This document shows positions 1 through 9,023 of a stretch of DNA of 15,729 bases, in pieces. The position numbers and the translations under genes were made by a program. Under the pieces are notes generated by a model. It was not told the DNA's origin, searched no databases, and was given only the letters and a program-made list of their open reading frames with translations. The stretch comes from Brevundimonas sp. UBA2388 (GTDB lineage: Bacteria; Pseudomonadota; Alphaproteobacteria; Caulobacterales; Caulobacteraceae): positions 277 to 16,005 of the forward strand of contig DDSO01000016.1 in NCBI GenBank assembly GCA_002343425.1, written 5' to 3'. Numbering within the stretch: position 1 is the first letter of the stretch; every line of letters starts with the position of its first letter.

Positions 1-561
1 TGCGCCGCTCCTGGCGGCAAGACGCTGCAGATCGCCGCCTCGGGCGCTTCGGTCGTGGCGCTGGACCGGTCCGACAAGCGGCTGGACCGGCTGCGGGCCA
101 ATCTGGCCCGCACGGGCCTGGAAGCCGAGGTTGTGGCCGTGCCGGCCGAGGACTGGGACGATCCGCGCGCCTTCGACGCCGTCCTGCTGGACGCGCCCTG
201 CACCGCCACCGGCACCTTCCGCCGCAATCCCGAAGTCCTGCGCGCCACCAAGCCCGCCGACGTGGCCAAGCTGGCCGACGTCCAGCACAGGCTATTGGAC
301 GCAGCCGCGGTCCGGGTCAGGCCGGGCGGCCGTCTGGTCTATTGCGTCTGCTCGCTGGAGCGCGAGGAGGGCGAGACCCAGATCATCGCCTTCCTGCGCC
401 GCAACCCGGCCTTCAGGACGGCGCCGGCCGTTCCCGCGGAGGTCGGCGCGCCCGACGAGGCGCTGACGCCCGAAGGCTGGCTGCGCATCCTGCCGTCGAT
501 GTGGGCGGAAAAGGGCGGGCTGGACGGCTTCTTCATCGCCCGGCTGGACCGGATCGCCTGA
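1..561 (+). CDS. rsmB: 16S rRNA (cytosine-C5) methyltransferase RsmB, C-terminal part (5' end outside window)
   Basis: RsmB uses S-adenosylmethionine to make m5C967 of 16S rRNA during small-subunit assembly in the cytoplasm. The reading frame is open from base 1, so the gene starts outside the window; 186 codons are visible, running to the TGA at 559-561. The first residues are the SAM-binding motif CAAPGGKT. Next come DAPCTATGTFRRNP (motif IV with the Pro-Cys pair) and YCVCSLEREEGE (motif VI, holding the second Cys of the two-cysteine m5C mechanism). The protein ends with DGFFIARLDR, the usual C-terminus of the NOL1/NOP2/Sun family. The N-terminal NusB-like RNA-binding domain that would separate RsmB from RsmF or plain RsmB-like proteins is not visible, so exact target specificity is inferred. 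The stop codon directly abuts that of convergent trpS with no spacer. Confidence 0.9.
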   Translation, partial: CAAPGGKTLQIAASGASVVALDRSDKRLDRLRANLARTGLEAEVVAVPAEDWDDPRAFDAVLLDAPCTATGTFRRNPEVLRATKPADVAKLADVQHRLLDAAAVRVRPGGRLVYCVCSLEREEGETQIIAFLRRNPAFRTAPAVPAEVGAPDEALTPEGWLRILPSMWAEKGGLDGFFIARLDRIA

Positions 562-1602
562 TCAGGCGCGCCAGAAGCCCACGATCTTTTTCACCTCGTC
601 CACCACCGGATCGGCGATGGCCGCGGCGCGCTCGGCGCCGTCCCTGAGCACCCGGTCGATCTCGGTCGGGTCGGCCATCAGCCGGCGCATCTCTGCCGAG
701 ACGGGGGCCATGGAGGCGACGGCGAGGTCAGCGAGCGCCGGCTTGAAGACGCCGAAGCCCTGTCCGGCGAACTGCGCCAGCACGGCCTCGCGGCTGATGT
801 CGGCGAGGGCCGCGTAGATGGTGACCAGGTTCTTCGCCTCGGCGCGGCCCTCGAGGCCTTCCAGCGTCTCGGGCAGGGCGTCGGGGTCGGTGCGGGCCTT
901 GCGGATCTTGGCGACAATGGTGTCGGCGTCGTCGGTCAGATTGATGCGCGACTGGTCCGACGGGTCGGACTTGCTCATCTTGGCGGCCCCGTCACGCAGG
1001 CTCATGACCCGCGGCGCCGGTCCCTGGGTCAGCGGTTCGGGCAGGGGGAAGAAGCCCGGCGCGTTGAAGTCGTTGTTGAATTTGGCGGCGATGTCGCGGG
1101 TCAGTTCCAGATGCTGCTTCTGGTCCTCGCCGGTCGGCACCTCGGTGGCCTTGTACAGCAGGATGTCGGCCGCCTGCAGCACCGGATAGGTGTAGAGGCC
1201 GACGCTGGAGCGCTCCTTGTGCTTGCCCGACTTCTCCTTGAACTGGGTCATCCGGTCCAGCCAGCCGAGGCGGGCGACACAGTTGAGAATCCAGGCCAGC
1301 TCGGAGTGGGCCCGCACCGCCGACTGCGGGAAGATAACCGAGCGCGCTGGATCGAGCCCGGACGCCAGATAGGCGGCGGCGATCTCGCGCGTCTGGGCGG
1401 TCAGCAGGGCGGGGTCCTGCCAGACGGTGATGGCGTGCAGGTCGGCCACGAACAGGAAACAGGGCGCGCCCGTGTCCTGCAGCTGGGTGAACCGCTTCAG
1501 GGCGCCGAGGTAGTTGCCCAGATGCAAAGCACCGGACGCCTGGATGCCGGACAGGATGCGGCGGGGGCCGGTATAGGCGGGGGCGGGGGAGGCGTCGGTC
1601 AT
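562..1602 (-). CDS. trpS: Tryptophanyl-tRNA synthetase (class Ic)
   Basis: This enzyme charges tRNA-Trp with tryptophan using ATP in the cytoplasm. The 346-residue length matches compact bacterial TrpRS (about 330-350). The class I signatures are clear: HLGN at residues 27-30 (HIGH motif, in [13 protein letters not shown]) and KMSKS at 208-212. [15 protein letters not shown] (158-172) and [12 protein letters not shown] (139-150) are typical of the TrpRS core. I chose the ATG at 1602-1600. It shares one base with the murJ stop (TGATG), which points to translational coupling. An in-frame TTG lies one codon upstream but is a less likely start. It is the last gene of the mutS-glnD-murJ-trpS block and ends exactly where convergent rsmB ends, leaving no room for an intergenic terminator. 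Confidence 0.97.
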   Translation of the reverse strand: MTDASPAPAYTGPRRILSGIQASGALHLGNYLGALKRFTQLQDTGAPCFLFVADLHAITVWQDPALLTAQTREIAAAYLASGLDPARSVIFPQSAVRAHSELAWILNCVARLGWLDRMTQFKEKSGKHKERSSVGLYTYPVLQAADILLYKATEVPTGEDQKQHLELTRDIAAKFNNDFNAPGFFPLPEPLTQGPAPRVMSLRDGAAKMSKSDPSDQSRINLTDDADTIVAKIRKARTDPDALPETLEGLEGRAEAKNLVTIYAALADISREAVLAQFAGQGFGVFKPALADLAVASMAPVSAEMRRLMADPTEIDRVLRDGAERAAAIADPVVDEVKKIVGFWRA

Positions 1603-3197
1603 CAATCCAGTCCGGTCGGCGCGACTGCGCCCGGTTCACGCTTCAGCGTCGCCTTCAGTTCGGCCACGCTGACGGCGCGGAAAAGCACGATGCAGGCGCC
1701 ATAGACAAGGGCGCCTGCGCCACAGACGACGAGGACGGCGATTTCCTTGGCCAGCAGGACACGGCTCAGGGTCTCGTATCCCATCCCCGCGAGGACCAGT
1801 AGCCCCGCCATCACGGCGCTGGCGGCCAGGACGCGGAGCAGGCGCGACAGGAAGGCCGGCGAGGGCCGCCAGACGTTCTCGCGCATCAGGGTCCCGCCCA
1901 GCAGCGCGACATTGATCCAGGCCGAGAGGCTGGTCGCCACGGCCAGACCCAGCACGCCGTCGACGCCCATGCGGGACAGTCCGAAGAACAGGCCGGCGCC
2001 GACCACGATTGTGAAGATCACCGCGGCGATGGCGTAGATCATCGGCCGGCGCGTGTCTTCGCGGGCGAAGAAGGGCGGGGTCAGGACCTTGGCGAGGACG
2101 AAGGCCGGGACGCCCCAGGCGAACTGGCGCAACACGTCCGCGGTGCGGGCCGCATCCTCGCTGGTGAAGGCGCCGCGGGTCACCGTCGCGTCGATGACAA
2201 AGAACGGAATAACGAACAGGGCCACGGCGGCCGGCAGGGTGAAGGCCATGGCCAGGGTGATGCCGTCATCCAGCGTCTTGCGCCCGCCCTCGTGATCCTT
2301 CGTGACAAAGGCCCTGGTCAGGCGCGGCACCAGCGCGAGGCCGATGGCGACCCCGATCAGGCCCAGCGGCAGCTGATAGAGGCGGTCGGCGTTGTAGAGC
2401 ACCGAACGGGCGCCCTCGTCCGACCCGGCCAGCATCTGGCTGACCACCGAATTGACCTGCATGGCCCCGCCCGCCATGGCGCCGGGCACAGCCAGGGCGA
2501 GGGCGCGCTTCACATTCGGCGTCAGTCTCGGCCACGACAGCCGGATGGTGATCCCCAGTCGCTGCACGCCCCACCATAGCAGGCCCGCCTGGATCAGGCC
2601 GGACAGGGTCACGGCGGCGGTGACCCACAGCAACACCTGCGGCTGGCTGGCGGGAATGACCCAGGCCGCCAGCAGCGGGGCGAGAGTGCACAGGTTCAGA
2701 AACACCGGCACGCCCGCCGAAAGGGCGAACCGCCCGCCGGTGTTGAGCACGCCCGACAGCAGGGATGCCACCGTCATACAGGCCAGATAGGGCATGGCGA
2801 TCTGGGTGGCGGTCACCGCCACCGTCATGATCTCCGCCTGATCCCGATAGGCTGACAGCAGCCAGGGCATGATCCACGGCATCAGCACCTGCAGAACGAT
2901 GCAGAAGCCGGCGACCACGGCGAGCATGAAGGACATGGCCTCGGAGGCCGTGACCGCCGCGGCCTCATCGCCCTCGCGGGCCCGGACGCCGCCATAGACC
3001 GGCACAAAGGCCTGGGCGAAGGCGCCCTCGGCGAACAGACGCCGGAACATGTTGGGCAGCATGAGCGCGGTGGTGAAGGCGTCCATCATCGGCCCCTGGC
3101 CGAAGCGGGCCGCCAGCGCCATGTCGCGGGCGAATCCGAGCACACGGCTGCCCAGGGTCAGGGTGGCCTGGACAAGAGTGTTACGGGCGAGGCTCAT
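1602..3197 (-). CDS. murJ: Lipid II flippase MurJ (MviN family)
   Basis: MurJ is an inner-membrane MOP-superfamily transporter that flips the peptidoglycan precursor lipid II to the periplasmic face. The 531-residue protein is hydrophobic throughout, consistent with about 14 membrane helices. Charged residues known to matter in E. coli MurJ sit at the same numbering here: R18, R24, D25, D39, N49 and E57, in [25 protein letters not shown] and [15 protein letters not shown] further conserved arginine lies in [12 protein letters not shown] (R272, matching E. coli R270). Start: ATG at 3197-3195, 32 bases after the glnD stop, with no obvious Shine-Dalgarno sequence. The stop TGA overlaps the trpS ATG by one base. 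It sits in a housekeeping operon with glnD and trpS; the association looks organisational rather than one pathway. Confidence 0.96.
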   Translation of the reverse strand: MSLARNTLVQATLTLGSRVLGFARDMALAARFGQGPMMDAFTTALMLPNMFRRLFAEGAFAQAFVPVYGGVRAREGDEAAAVTASEAMSFMLAVVAGFCIVLQVLMPWIMPWLLSAYRDQAEIMTVAVTATQIAMPYLACMTVASLLSGVLNTGGRFALSAGVPVFLNLCTLAPLLAAWVIPASQPQVLLWVTAAVTLSGLIQAGLLWWGVQRLGITIRLSWPRLTPNVKRALALAVPGAMAGGAMQVNSVVSQMLAGSDEGARSVLYNADRLYQLPLGLIGVAIGLALVPRLTRAFVTKDHEGGRKTLDDGITLAMAFTLPAAVALFVIPFFVIDATVTRGAFTSEDAARTADVLRQFAWGVPAFVLAKVLTPPFFAREDTRRPMIYAIAAVIFTIVVGAGLFFGLSRMGVDGVLGLAVATSLSAWINVALLGGTLMRENVWRPSPAFLSRLLRVLAASAVMAGLLVLAGMGYETLSRVLLAKEIAVLVVCGAGALVYGACIVLFRAVSVAELKATLKREPGAVAPTGLD

Positions 3198-3229
3198 CAG
3201 GGGCTCGGAATGGCGGTTCGGATCAGCGC

Positions 3230-5920
3230 TTATCCTGCTTCTGGCGCGCGCGATACGGGGTCCGGCGCGGAACCGCGCCGACCCACCTCGGACACGTCCC
3301 GCAGGCTGGCGCGGACCGGGGCGGAGAGCCGGATTCCTGCCCGGTCCACGCGGTCGAGCACGGCCTCGAGCTGAACCCTCAGCCGCTCCAGCTTCGGTCC
3401 CGGCTTCGGCTTCCGGCCCTTGGGATCGGTGACATAGAAGCTGTCGACGGCCCGCTCGCCGAAGCCGGCGATATGGGCCGAACGGATCGACAGGCCATTG
3501 TCGGCCAGGACGCGGGCGAGGTCGGCCAGCAGGCCCGGCCGGTCGGCGCCCGACACCTCGATCACGGCGGCATCGGGGTTTTCATCAAGATCCACAATGG
3601 CCGTCGGCCGCACGTCGAAGGCCGCGCGGCGCGGACTGGGCGCCGGGGTCGGCGCCGGCGCGATCCGGGCTCCGCCTCGGGCGGCGGCTTCCAGCGCCTC
3701 GATCAACCGGGTCAGGCGCCGCGGCTCCGCCTGGCCATAGGGGGCGCCGCCGCCGTCCTGAAGCTCGAACACGTCCAGCGCCGTTCCGTCCCCGGCGGTC
3801 GCCACCCGGGCCCCGACGACATCGGCCCCGGCGGCGGCCAGGGCGCCGGCCAGATCAACGAACAGGCCCGGCCGGTCGCGCGCGGCGACGGCGATGCGGG
3901 TGGCGGCGTGTTCCTCCGCCTCGTCCGCCTGTACCGCCAGGGCCTCGACCGCCGCGCCGTTCAGCCGGGCCCGGCCGACCAGTTCGGGATAGTCGTCCAG
4001 AGGATCGGCGTGGACCACGTCCTCGCCGCGGAAGACGCCCTCGGTGCGCTGGTACAGGTCGCGGATCAGCCCGCCCTTCCAGGCGTTCCAGACGCCCGGT
4101 CCCACCGCACGGATGTCGGCCACGGTCAGGATCAACAAGGTCCTCAGCCGCTCTGGGTCGCCCACCAGTCTAGTGAAGGCCTTGACCGTCGCCGGGTCCG
4201 AAACGTCGCGCTTCTGGGCGTAGTCCGACAGGGCGAGGTGATTGCGCACCAGCCAGACCACGAACTCGGTCCGCCTCGGATCGAGGCCCAGCCGGTCGCA
4301 GGCGCGGCGCGCGGCGATGGCGCCGTCCTCCAGTTGGCCCCGGTCGCCGCCCTTGCCGACGTCGTGCAGCAGCATGGCCAGCATCAGGGCCTCGAAGTCG
4401 TCGATGCGATGGACGATCTCGGTCGAGGACGGATGCTCGGCCTTCAGCTTGCCGCGCCAGATGTCGTTGATGATGCCGATGGCCTGCAGGGTGTGCTCGT
4501 CGACCGTATAGGCATGGTACATGTTGAACTGGGTCTGGCCGACGATCCGCCCCCACTCGGGCAGGAACCGGCCCAGCAGGCCGGTCTCGTTCATCAGGGT
4601 CAGGACGCGGTACGGCCGCTGGCCGTGGGCGAGGATGTCGAGAAAGGCGCGCGTCGCCTCGGGGTCGCGACGCAGCGACGGAGTGACGAGCGACAGCGAC
4701 CGGCTGACGGCCGAAAAGGCGTCTGGATGCAGGTCCAGATCGTGCTCATCCGCCGTGCGGAACAGCATCAGCAGTTTTTCGGGCGCTTCGGCGAACACCT
4801 CGGGGCCCTTGACCGAGAGACGGCCCGCATCCTCCGTAAAGCCCTCGACCCCGAGCTTGCGTTTGCGTCCGGGGATCAGCCGCGACAGGCTCATCGTCGA
4901 CTTCTGCTGGCGCGCCTCCAGCTTGGCCGACATGGCGCGGGTCAGGGCGCCGACGTCGCGGGCGACGAGGAAGTAGCGGCGCATGAAGCGCTCGACCGCC
5001 GGCTCGTCGCCGCGCCCGCGCCACCCCATCCGCCGGGCCACCTCGGGCTGAAGGTCGAACGTCAGCTTCTCTTCGGCCCGTCCCGCCGTGAGATGCAGAT
5101 GGGCGCGGACCCGCCACAGGAAGTCGAACGATTCCTCGAAGGTGCGCCGCTCCCGCGCGGTCAGCAGGTCGTCCATAACCCGCGCGCCCAGCGGACTGTC
5201 GGGCGCCAGCGACCGGGCGATCCAGAACAGGGTGTTGAGGTCGCGCAGGCCGCCCTTGCCGTCCTTGACGTTGGGCTCGACGCGATAGCGGACTGCGCCG
5301 GACTTCTGGTGACGGACGTCGCGTTCCTCAAGCTTGGCGGCGATGAAGGGGCGGGGGTCGGCCTTGACCACCAGGGTGCGGAAACGGGTAATGAAGTCCT
5401 CCGCCAGCCGCTCGTCCCCGGCCAGCGGGCGGGCCTCCAGCAGGGCGGTGCGCACCGTCATGTCGGATTTCGACAGGGCCAGACACTCGTCCACGGACCG
5501 CGCCGACTGGCCGACCTTCAGCCCGAGGTCCCACAGGACATAGAGCATGAACTCGATCACCTGTTCGGTGCGCGGGATCGATTTCCACGGGCGCAGAAAC
5601 AGCAGGTCGAGGTCCGAGTGCGGTGCGAGCACGCCCCGGCCATAGCCGCCGACCGCGATCAGGCTGAGCCTTTCCGCCTCGCTGGGGTTGGCGGCGGGGT
5701 AGAGGGTTACGGTTGTGAACCGCCACAGGGCGTTCAACAGGTCATCGGCGGCGGCGGAATAGAGCCGGGCCACCTCGACGCCCTCCCCGCCCGCGTCGAG
5801 GCGCCGGGCGATGCGGCCGCGAGCGGCGTCGAAGGAGTCTCCGAGAATGGCGGCCACGGCCTTGCGCACGTCGGGCGCGGACGCGGCCTTGATCAGCCGG
5901 TCGTCCAGGATGTCGGTCAC
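3230..5920 (-). CDS. glnD: Bifunctional PII uridylyltransferase/uridylyl-removing enzyme GlnD
   Basis: GlnD is the glutamine sensor of nitrogen regulation: it uridylylates PII (GlnB/GlnK) when glutamine is low and removes UMP when it is high. From the GTG at 5920-5918 the protein is 896 residues (E. coli 890). Domains in order: nucleotidyltransferase with GGYGRGVLAPHSDLDLL at 91-107 (metal-binding D103 and D105); helical linker with GGLRDLNTLFWIA (223-235); HD hydrolase with MLLHDVGKGGDRG (H519, D520); ACT1 about 673-745 (RDRPGLFVDLAGAL); ACT2 about 785-860 (ADRPGLLADLARVL). A Pro/Ala-rich linker (about 752-763, APAPTPAPSP) separates the ACT domains. The frame stays open upstream inside mutS, but the extra sequence is Arg/Pro-rich and not GlnD-like. 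The GTG forms a GTGA overlap with the mutS stop, which decides the start and implies coupling. Confidence 0.96.
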   Translation of the reverse strand: MTDILDDRLIKAASAPDVRKAVAAILGDSFDAARGRIARRLDAGGEGVEVARLYSAAADDLLNALWRFTTVTLYPAANPSEAERLSLIAVGGYGRGVLAPHSDLDLLFLRPWKSIPRTEQVIEFMLYVLWDLGLKVGQSARSVDECLALSKSDMTVRTALLEARPLAGDERLAEDFITRFRTLVVKADPRPFIAAKLEERDVRHQKSGAVRYRVEPNVKDGKGGLRDLNTLFWIARSLAPDSPLGARVMDDLLTARERRTFEESFDFLWRVRAHLHLTAGRAEEKLTFDLQPEVARRMGWRGRGDEPAVERFMRRYFLVARDVGALTRAMSAKLEARQQKSTMSLSRLIPGRKRKLGVEGFTEDAGRLSVKGPEVFAEAPEKLLMLFRTADEHDLDLHPDAFSAVSRSLSLVTPSLRRDPEATRAFLDILAHGQRPYRVLTLMNETGLLGRFLPEWGRIVGQTQFNMYHAYTVDEHTLQAIGIINDIWRGKLKAEHPSSTEIVHRIDDFEALMLAMLLHDVGKGGDRGQLEDGAIAARRACDRLGLDPRRTEFVVWLVRNHLALSDYAQKRDVSDPATVKAFTRLVGDPERLRTLLILTVADIRAVGPGVWNAWKGGLIRDLYQRTEGVFRGEDVVHADPLDDYPELVGRARLNGAAVEALAVQADEAEEHAATRIAVAARDRPGLFVDLAGALAAAGADVVGARVATAGDGTALDVFELQDGGGAPYGQAEPRRLTRLIEALEAAARGGARIAPAPTPAPSPRRAAFDVRPTAIVDLDENPDAAVIEVSGADRPGLLADLARVLADNGLSIRSAHIAGFGERAVDSFYVTDPKGRKPKPGPKLERLRVQLEAVLDRVDRAGIRLSAPVRASLRDVSEVGRRGSAPDPVSRAPEAG

Positions 5921-8610
5921 CGGCGGCCGAGGCCCTTCAGCCGGTACAGCGCCTCCAGCGCCTCGCGCGGCGAAAGTTCGTCGGGCTCGATGGCCTCGAG
6001 GGCGTCCTCGACGGCCGAGGAGCGCGGGGGCGGCGTCGGCTCGGCCATGGCGAACAGGGGCAGATCGTCCAGGCTGACGGCGGCGGTCTTCTCGCCCTCC
6101 AGTCGGTCGAGCACCTCGCGGGCGCGACTGACGACGGCGGGGGGCACGCCGGCCAGTTTGGCCACCTGCACGCCATAGGAGCGGTCGGCCGCGCCGGGCC
6201 GGGCCTCGTGCAGGAAGACCAGATCGCCGTTCCATTCCCGCGCCGCCATCGACAGGTTGCAGACGTGCGCCAGCCGGGTCTCCAGCCCCGCCAGCTCGTG
6301 ATAGTGGGTGGCGAACAGGGTGCGGGCGCGGTTGCGGTCGTGCAGGGCCTCGGCCACGGCCCAGGCGATGGCCAGGCCGTCATAGGTGGCAGTGCCGCGC
6401 CCGATCTCGTCCAGCACCACGAACGACCGGTCGGTTGCCTGGGTCAGGATGGCGGCGGTCTCGACCATCTCGGTCATGAAGGTCGAGCGGCCGCGGGCGA
6501 GGTCGTCGCCTGCGCCGACGCGGCTGAACAGCCGGTCGACGACGCCCAGCCGCATGGCCTTCGCCGGTACGAAGGCGCCCGCCTGCGCCAGCACCACCAG
6601 CAGGGCGTTCTGGCGCAGGAAGGTCGACTTGCCGGCCATGTTTGGGCCGGTGACGATTGACAGCCGGGCGCAGGCGGACCCGGACCCGTCCAGTCTGCAG
6701 TCGTTGGGGGTGTAGGGGTCGCCCTGCGCCTTCACCGCCGCCTCGACCACCGGATGGCGACCGGCGGTGATCTCGAAACAGGTGGTGTCGTCGATGGAGG
6801 GGCGGACGCCGCCGACCTCTTCGGCCCATTCCGCCAGAGCGGCGTGGGCGTCCAGCTCGGCCAGCGCCTCGGCGACAGCCTGCAGCGGCCGGGCCAGGGA
6901 CTGGACCGTCGTCCGCCAGGCCTCGAAGGTCTCGCCCTCGATGGCGAGGGCGCGGTAGCCGGCCTGGCTGATCTTCGCGTCCAGCTCCGACAGTTCGACG
7001 GTGGTGAACCGGACCTGATTGGCGAGGGTCTGACGATGGATGAAGGGGCTCTCGCCCGTCGGCCGCAACAGGGGCTCCGCCGCCTTGGCGCTGGCCTCAA
7101 GGAAATAGCCGAGTACGGCGTTGTGCCGGATCTTGAATGGAACGCCCGCCTCCGCCACGGCGCGCGCCTCGAGATCGGCGACCACGCGGCGGCTGTCGTC
7201 GCGCAGGCGGCGGGCTTCCTCGAGTTCGGGACGATAGCCGGCGGAGACGAAGCCTCCGTCGCGGGCCAGATGCGGCGGCTCGGCCACCAGACCCTCGGCG
7301 AGATCAACCAGCAGCCGGCCAAGATCGGGCGATAGCGTCAGCCGATCGAGACAGCTGACGATCCGCGCCGGCGGACCGGTCAGAGGCTCGCGCGCCAGCG
7401 GAAAAAGGCCGGCGATGCCTTCGGCGATCGACAGGCCGGTCCGGATGGCGGCCAGGTCGCGCGGTCCGCCGCGGCTCAGCACCAGCCGTGACACGGCGCG
7501 GGCGACATCGGACGAGGCCCGCAAACCGTCGCGCAGATCACGGCGCAGGTCTCGGCGTTCGAGCAGCCATTCGACGGCGTCGAGTCCATGATTGATTTCG
7601 GCCGGGTCGCGCAGCGGCCGGGCGATCCGTTCTGCCAGGGCCCGCGCACCGCCCGAGGTGACGGTCCGGTCGATGCAGGCCAACAGCGATCCTTCGCGTT
7701 CGCCGCGCTGGGTGCGGTCGATCTCGAGGCTGAGCCGCGTCGCCGGGTCGATGGCGAGGAGGCCGGTCTCGCCCGAACGGCGCGGCGGGGACAGGGCGGG
7801 GATCTTTCCGGCCTGGGTCGTCTCCAGATAGGCGGCCACGAGGCCGAGGGCCGAGACCTCGGCCTCCTCGAAGGCGCCGAAACCGTCCAGCGAGGCCACG
7901 CCGTACAGCCGCTCGACACGAACCCGCGCCCCGACCGGCTCTGCCAGCGCCTGAGGCAGGGCCTGGACCACGCCGCCGGAACCGTCGAGCGCCGCCCTGG
8001 TCGTTTCGTCGGAGAACAGCCGGTCGGGGACCAGCACTTCGGACGGCCGGAACGAGGCGAGGGTCGCCCCAAGGTCTTCCAGCGAACAGGCCACGGCGTC
8101 GACCGAGCCGGCGGAAAGCTCGACCACCGCGACGGCCGCCCGACCCTTGCGCACCGAGACGGCGGCCAGCCGATTGGCCCCGCGTGCGTCCAGAAGGCTG
8201 TCCTCGGTCAGGGTGCCGGGGGTGACGACGCGGACGATGTCGCGATGGACCACAGCCTTGGAACCGCGCTTGCGGGCCTCGGACGGGGCCTCAAGCTGTT
8301 CGCAGATGGCGGCCTTGAACCCCTGCCGGATCAGCCGCGCCAGATAGCCGTCCAGCGCATGCACCGGCACCCCGGCCATGGGGATGTCCTGCCCCTGATG
8401 CTTGCCCCGCTTGGTCAGGGTGATGCCGAGCGCCGCCGAGGCGATCTCGGCGTCCTTGAAGAACAGCTCGTAGAAATCGCCCATGCGGAAGAAGACGATG
8501 GCGTCCGGCTGGCTGGCCTTGGCCGCCAGGAACTGCGCCATGACCGGCGTCGTCCCCTCGCTGGACGGGACGGCGTCGGCTGTCGGGGGATGGACGAGGG
8601 GGGCGTTCAT
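5917..8610 (-). CDS. mutS: DNA mismatch repair ATPase MutS
   Basis: MutS recognises base mismatches and small loops and starts mismatch repair with MutL. The length of 897 residues is slightly longer than E. coli MutS (853). The N-terminal mismatch-binding domain has FFRMGDFYELF, with the Phe-x-Glu wedge at F46-Y47-E48. The core carries RHNAVLGYFLEAS (495-507). The ABC-type ATPase has Walker A GPNMAGKS (655-662), STFMTEMVE (709-717), Walker B VLDEIGRGTATYDGLA (732-747) and FATHYHEL (766-773). Near the C-terminus DLPLF (849-853) resembles a sliding-clamp-binding pentapeptide; a Pro-rich linker and a short helical end (LSPREALEALYRLKGL) follow. Start: ATG at 8610-8608. No clear Shine-Dalgarno or consensus promoter was seen upstream, where the region is shared head-to-head with the btuB leader. 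First gene of the operon; its stop overlaps the glnD start. Confidence 0.97.
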   Translation of the reverse strand: MNAPLVHPPTADAVPSSEGTTPVMAQFLAAKASQPDAIVFFRMGDFYELFFKDAEIASAALGITLTKRGKHQGQDIPMAGVPVHALDGYLARLIRQGFKAAICEQLEAPSEARKRGSKAVVHRDIVRVVTPGTLTEDSLLDARGANRLAAVSVRKGRAAVAVVELSAGSVDAVACSLEDLGATLASFRPSEVLVPDRLFSDETTRAALDGSGGVVQALPQALAEPVGARVRVERLYGVASLDGFGAFEEAEVSALGLVAAYLETTQAGKIPALSPPRRSGETGLLAIDPATRLSLEIDRTQRGEREGSLLACIDRTVTSGGARALAERIARPLRDPAEINHGLDAVEWLLERRDLRRDLRDGLRASSDVARAVSRLVLSRGGPRDLAAIRTGLSIAEGIAGLFPLAREPLTGPPARIVSCLDRLTLSPDLGRLLVDLAEGLVAEPPHLARDGGFVSAGYRPELEEARRLRDDSRRVVADLEARAVAEAGVPFKIRHNAVLGYFLEASAKAAEPLLRPTGESPFIHRQTLANQVRFTTVELSELDAKISQAGYRALAIEGETFEAWRTTVQSLARPLQAVAEALAELDAHAALAEWAEEVGGVRPSIDDTTCFEITAGRHPVVEAAVKAQGDPYTPNDCRLDGSGSACARLSIVTGPNMAGKSTFLRQNALLVVLAQAGAFVPAKAMRLGVVDRLFSRVGAGDDLARGRSTFMTEMVETAAILTQATDRSFVVLDEIGRGTATYDGLAIAWAVAEALHDRNRARTLFATHYHELAGLETRLAHVCNLSMAAREWNGDLVFLHEARPGAADRSYGVQVAKLAGVPPAVVSRAREVLDRLEGEKTAAVSLDDLPLFAMAEPTPPPRSSAVEDALEAIEPDELSPREALEALYRLKGLGRR

Positions 8611-8660
8611 GGGGACGCGACAGGGTGAAGGATTGCGGGGGCGCGCTCAAGCGGAATGGC

Positions 8661-8857
8661 GCGGCCTTGCACAGGCATGGCCTGCCTGCGACAAGCCCGG
8701 CAGGCGGTTAAGGGAACGCGGTGTGATGCCGCGGCTGTGCCCGCAACTGTAGGCGGCGAGACGATCGATCATTCCGGGGCTTTGGCACCGGCGTCACTGG
8801 GAAACCGGGAAGGCGCGATCCACCGTTTTTGACCCGCAAGCCAGGAGACCTGGCCGC
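8661..8857 (+). promoter_or_regulatory. Cobalamin (adenosylcobalamin) riboswitch aptamer
   Basis: The conserved blocks of the cobalamin aptamer appear in order. A P3-like hairpin pairs gcctgcc (8680-8686) with ggcaggc (8699-8705). It is followed by ggttaagggaacgcggtg (8706-8723) and a small hairpin cgcgg/ccgcg (8717-8721 with 8729-8733). Next come cccgcaactgta (8740-8751) and cactgggaaaccgggaagg (8795-8813). Last is the B12 box aagccaggagacctggcc (8838-8855). A closing P1 helix is supported by gcggcc (8661-8666), perfectly complementary to ggccgc (8852-8857). The aptamer faces btuB, whose start is 179 bases further on. By established knowledge such elements repress downstream expression when adenosylcobalamin binds. 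No consensus promoter is evident in the 50 bases between its 5' edge and the mutS start codon, so the promoter may overlap the mutS 5' end. Confidence 0.95.
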
Positions 8858-8907
8858 CGACGTCGCTCGTCCGCTGTCCGGGACCAGACAGAGGCGTGGG
8901 GCCAACC

Positions 8908-8925
8908 CTTCCGCTTGCGCGGAAG
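8908..8925 (+). promoter_or_regulatory. Perfect 7-bp hairpin, candidate kissing-loop (P13-like) element of the riboswitch
   Basis: Bases cttccgc (8908-8914) pair perfectly with gcggaag (8919-8925) around a TTGC loop. Loop plus closing base, ttgcg (8915-8919), is complementary to cgcaa (8742-8746) within the conserved cccgcaactgta of the aptamer. Cobalamin riboswitches are known to use a loop-loop contact between the aptamer (L5) and a downstream regulatory hairpin (L13). Assigning this hairpin to that role is inference. Confidence 0.45.
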
Positions 8926-8936
8926 CTGTTCCGTCG

Positions 8937-8987
8937 AAGCGACCCGACCCAAGCGCCGCGCCCCTTCCAGGGCCGGGTCGGTCGCTT
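8937..8987 (+). promoter_or_regulatory. Long GC-rich hairpin in the btuB leader
   Basis: Bases aagcgacccgaccc (8937-8950) pair with gggtcggtcgctt (8975-8987), giving 13 base pairs with one bulged C and a 24-base loop. It is the strongest simple inverted repeat in the leader. Only three T residues follow, so it is not a canonical intrinsic terminator. It could be an expression-platform stem or a Rho-independent pause element. Confidence 0.5.
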
Positions 8988-8997
8988 TCACCTGCCG

Positions 8998-9016
8998 CCG
9001 CGCAGCGCCAGCGCGG
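8998..9016 (+). promoter_or_regulatory. GC hairpin immediately 5' of the btuB ribosome-binding site
   Basis: Bases ccgcgc (8998-9003) pair perfectly with gcgcgg (9011-9016) around a 7-base loop. The stem ends 7 bases before the GGAG of btuB, so its formation or alternative pairing could affect ribosome access. The functional link is inferred from position only. Confidence 0.35.
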
Positions 9017-9023
9017 GGCTGAC

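Noticed and set aside
3473..6178. A 901-codon open frame on the plus strand, antisense to glnD
   Set aside because: It is the mirror of glnD/mutS codons in GC-rich DNA: composition is Gly/Gln/Arg/Val-rich, there are no recognisable motifs, and glnD on the other strand is unmistakable.
5921..6235. N-terminal extension of GlnD upstream of the GTG at 5920
   Set aside because: It lies wholly within mutS, is Arg/Pro/Gly-rich and would add 105 residues not found in GlnD proteins; the GTGA overlap gives a normal start.
8824..8830. T-run (ccgttttt) as a possible intrinsic terminator
   Set aside because: It falls inside the variable part of the riboswitch aptamer, ahead of the B12 box, with no stable stem directly before it.
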